DNA of 6,511 nucleotides from Planctomycetaceae bacterium. Lineage in GTDB: Bacteria > Planctomycetota > Planctomycetia > Pirellulales > Thermoguttaceae. Shown in pieces: positions 5,901 to 6,511 of the stretch. Within the stretch, counting starts at the first letter, position 1; the number at the start of each line of letters is the position of its first letter. The translations under genes were made by a program, and so were the position numbers. Under the pieces are notes generated by a model. That model had not been told where the DNA came from and searched no databases. It saw only the letters and a program-made list of their open reading frames with translations. The DNA is taken from contig JAIRYX010000273.1 of assembly GCA_031267635.1 (NCBI GenBank), positions 1 to 6,511 on the forward strand, read 5' to 3'.

Positions 5901-5906
5901 ATTATA
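5901..5906 (-). promoter_or_regulatory. -10-like TATAAT box for the flavodiiron gene
   Basis: On minus this reads exactly TATAAT, about 70 bp before the chosen ATG at 5832. The -35 side is weak; TTTTCA at a 16-base spacing is the best candidate. The adjoining palindrome supports a promoter here, and the leader would be about 60 bases. Confidence 0.4.
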
Positions 5907-6020
5907 TCATAGGGAAAAATTATGAAAACCTTTGGACGCAAACACGATTTAATATTTGCCAAATTTCCCTAAAACGCAGCAGTTTCAAGTGAAGTCTAAT
6001 TGCTTTATTTTCTTGGTTTA

Positions 6021-6036
6021 GTAACTCATGTTACGC
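6021..6036 (-). repeat. 16-bp motif, copy B (inverted relative to 411-426)
   Basis: GTAACTCATGTTACGC is the exact reverse complement of 411-426. Immediately rightward lies AAATAAGGG (6037-6045), which pairs with CCCTTATTT at 6079-6087. The context here is non-coding, unlike copy A, which overlaps a stop codon. Confidence 0.8.
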
Positions 6037-6087
6037 AAATAAGGGAAATTCCCAAAACCTTCCCTAAATATTCGTAAGCCCTTATTT
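6037..6087. repeat. 9-bp inverted repeat enclosing GGGAAATTCCC
   Basis: AAATAAGGG (6037-6045) pairs exactly with CCCTTATTT (6079-6087); an 11-base palindrome GGGAAATTCCC overlaps the left arm. The unit directly abuts the 16-bp motif copy B, suggesting one composite repeat element. Function unknown. Confidence 0.45.
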
Positions 6088-6304
6088 TTCAACGGTCACA
6101 TTTGTTGAAAATGAAGTTTTTAGAAGTTCCCATAAGTTTGTTAAATTAAGTCACTGTTCGTTGATTTTTTGTAATTATTCAGTTGCCGTCATTTTTATTG
6201 GAAAATATTACTATTGCCGCCCTTATTTCTAAAATCCCCCTTAGTAGCCAACCAATCCCCCAAACGCGCCCTTATGTTTAGATCATGACATTTTAAAATG
6301 TGTC

Positions 6305-6376
6305 TCTCACAAAGGCGCAAAGAACACCAAGGGATTCTAAAAAACAAATTCTTTGTGCCTCCGTGCCTTTGTGAGA
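6305..6376. repeat. Imperfect palindromic element (hairpin)
   Basis: An outer 12-bp stem (TCTCACAAAGGC 6305-6316 with 6365-6376) and an inner 7-bp stem (CAAAGAA 6318-6324 with TTCTTTG 6349-6355) are perfect. They are offset by extra bases on the right arm (6356-6364) containing CCTCCG. The right arm reads as a low-complexity string (CTTTGTGCCTCCGTGCCTTTGTGAGA in segments). I believe I have seen similar strings in intergenic DNA of other environmental bacteria, but I cannot verify this here. GCGCCCTTATG occurs on both sides (6266-6276 and 6392-6402), though not directly abutting. Confidence 0.7.
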
Positions 6377-6455
6377 AAACACCAATTGAAAGCGCCCTTA
6401 TGCCCTTTCCCTCAAAAAATCCTCTTGATTTTTTTGCCGCGCAAGGTAAACTACA

Positions 6456-6511
6456 ATGATTATGGACAACCAAATTTTGGAAACAGAAGATCAACAATCG
6501 CACAATCCGCA
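6456..6511 (+). CDS. Start of an unrecognised gene, cut by the window edge
   Basis: An open frame begins at ATG 6456 and runs off the right end after 18 codons (MIMDNQILETEDQQSHNP), acidic, polar and Gln/Asn-rich. AAGG at 6443-6446 sits nine bases before this ATG; a second ATG at 6462 is in frame but 15 bases away, so 6456 is preferred. TTGATT (6425-6430) could be a -35 box but no good -10 follows at normal spacing. Too short to assign a function, and being so short it could be chance. Confidence 0.4.
   Translation, partial: MIMDNQILETEDQQSHNP

Larger units (their letters stand above)
5833..6455. other. Long AT-rich intergenic region with small repeats
   Basis: This 623-bp gap lies between the flavodiiron gene and the partial gene at the right edge. 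Besides the promoter/operator pair it holds the 16-bp motif copy B (6021-6036), a 9-bp inverted repeat (6037-6045 with 6079-6087), the palindrome GGGAAATTCCC (6043-6053), the palindrome CATTTTAAAATG (6289-6300) and an imperfect hairpin element (6305-6376). CCCTTA or its complement recurs throughout. A minus open frame at 6195-6503 is built across these repeats and shows no protein-like content, so I leave it out. Confidence 0.7.

Noticed and set aside
6195..6503. Minus-strand 102-codon frame
   Set aside because: It runs through the palindromic element and simple repeats and also overlaps the likely gene start at 6456.

Overview
This window shows a sparsely packed bacterial chromosome with about 65% of bases in convincing genes. 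There are three complete, well-supported genes: a CCA-adding-type nucleotidyltransferase on minus, a decayed NtrC-like regulator on plus, and an A-type flavodiiron protein on minus. The start of a fourth, unrecognised gene runs off the right edge. Gene bodies are moderately GC-rich and intergenic DNA is clearly AT-rich. Ribosome binding sites are weak or absent at most starts. The flavodiiron protein points to an anaerobe or microaerophile. Repeat-rich, loosely packed, uncultured relatives of Planctomycetes (PVC group) come to mind, but this is a low-confidence inference; nothing here fixes the taxon.

Layout. Positions 1-372 hold a 9-bp tandem array (43-78) running into a 21-bp tandem array (core 112-300, decayed edges 91-363) that keeps a heptapeptide frame open. 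Positions 423-1817 (minus) are the tRNA nucleotidyltransferase. Positions 1818-2693 are an 876-bp AT-rich gap with inverted repeats and orphan Shine-Dalgarno-like sequences. Positions 2694-4310 (plus) are the regulator. Positions 4311-4644 hold a perfect 21-bp-arm inverted repeat, a second short 21-bp-periodic stretch and a possible terminator. Positions 4645-5832 (minus) are the flavodiiron protein, preceded by a -10-like box and a palindrome placed like an operator. Positions 5833-6455 hold a 16-bp motif that recurs inverted at 411-426, several small dyads and an imperfect hairpin element.

The genes do not form an operon: neighbours are alternately divergent and convergent, separated by 334-876 bp. 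No shared pathway is evident. tRNA 3'-end maturation is housekeeping, the flavodiiron protein reduces O2 or NO, and the regulator has no obvious target here except possibly its own upstream dyad.

The strongest oddity is the regulator. It keeps the whole sigma-54 activator fold, a good P-loop and an excellent Fis-type helix-turn-helix. It has lost the Walker B acidic pair, the GAFTGA loop, the sensor I Asn, both arginine-finger residues, the sensor II Arg and most receiver-domain active-site residues. It reads as a retained DNA-binding protein that cannot work as a standard sigma-54 activator.
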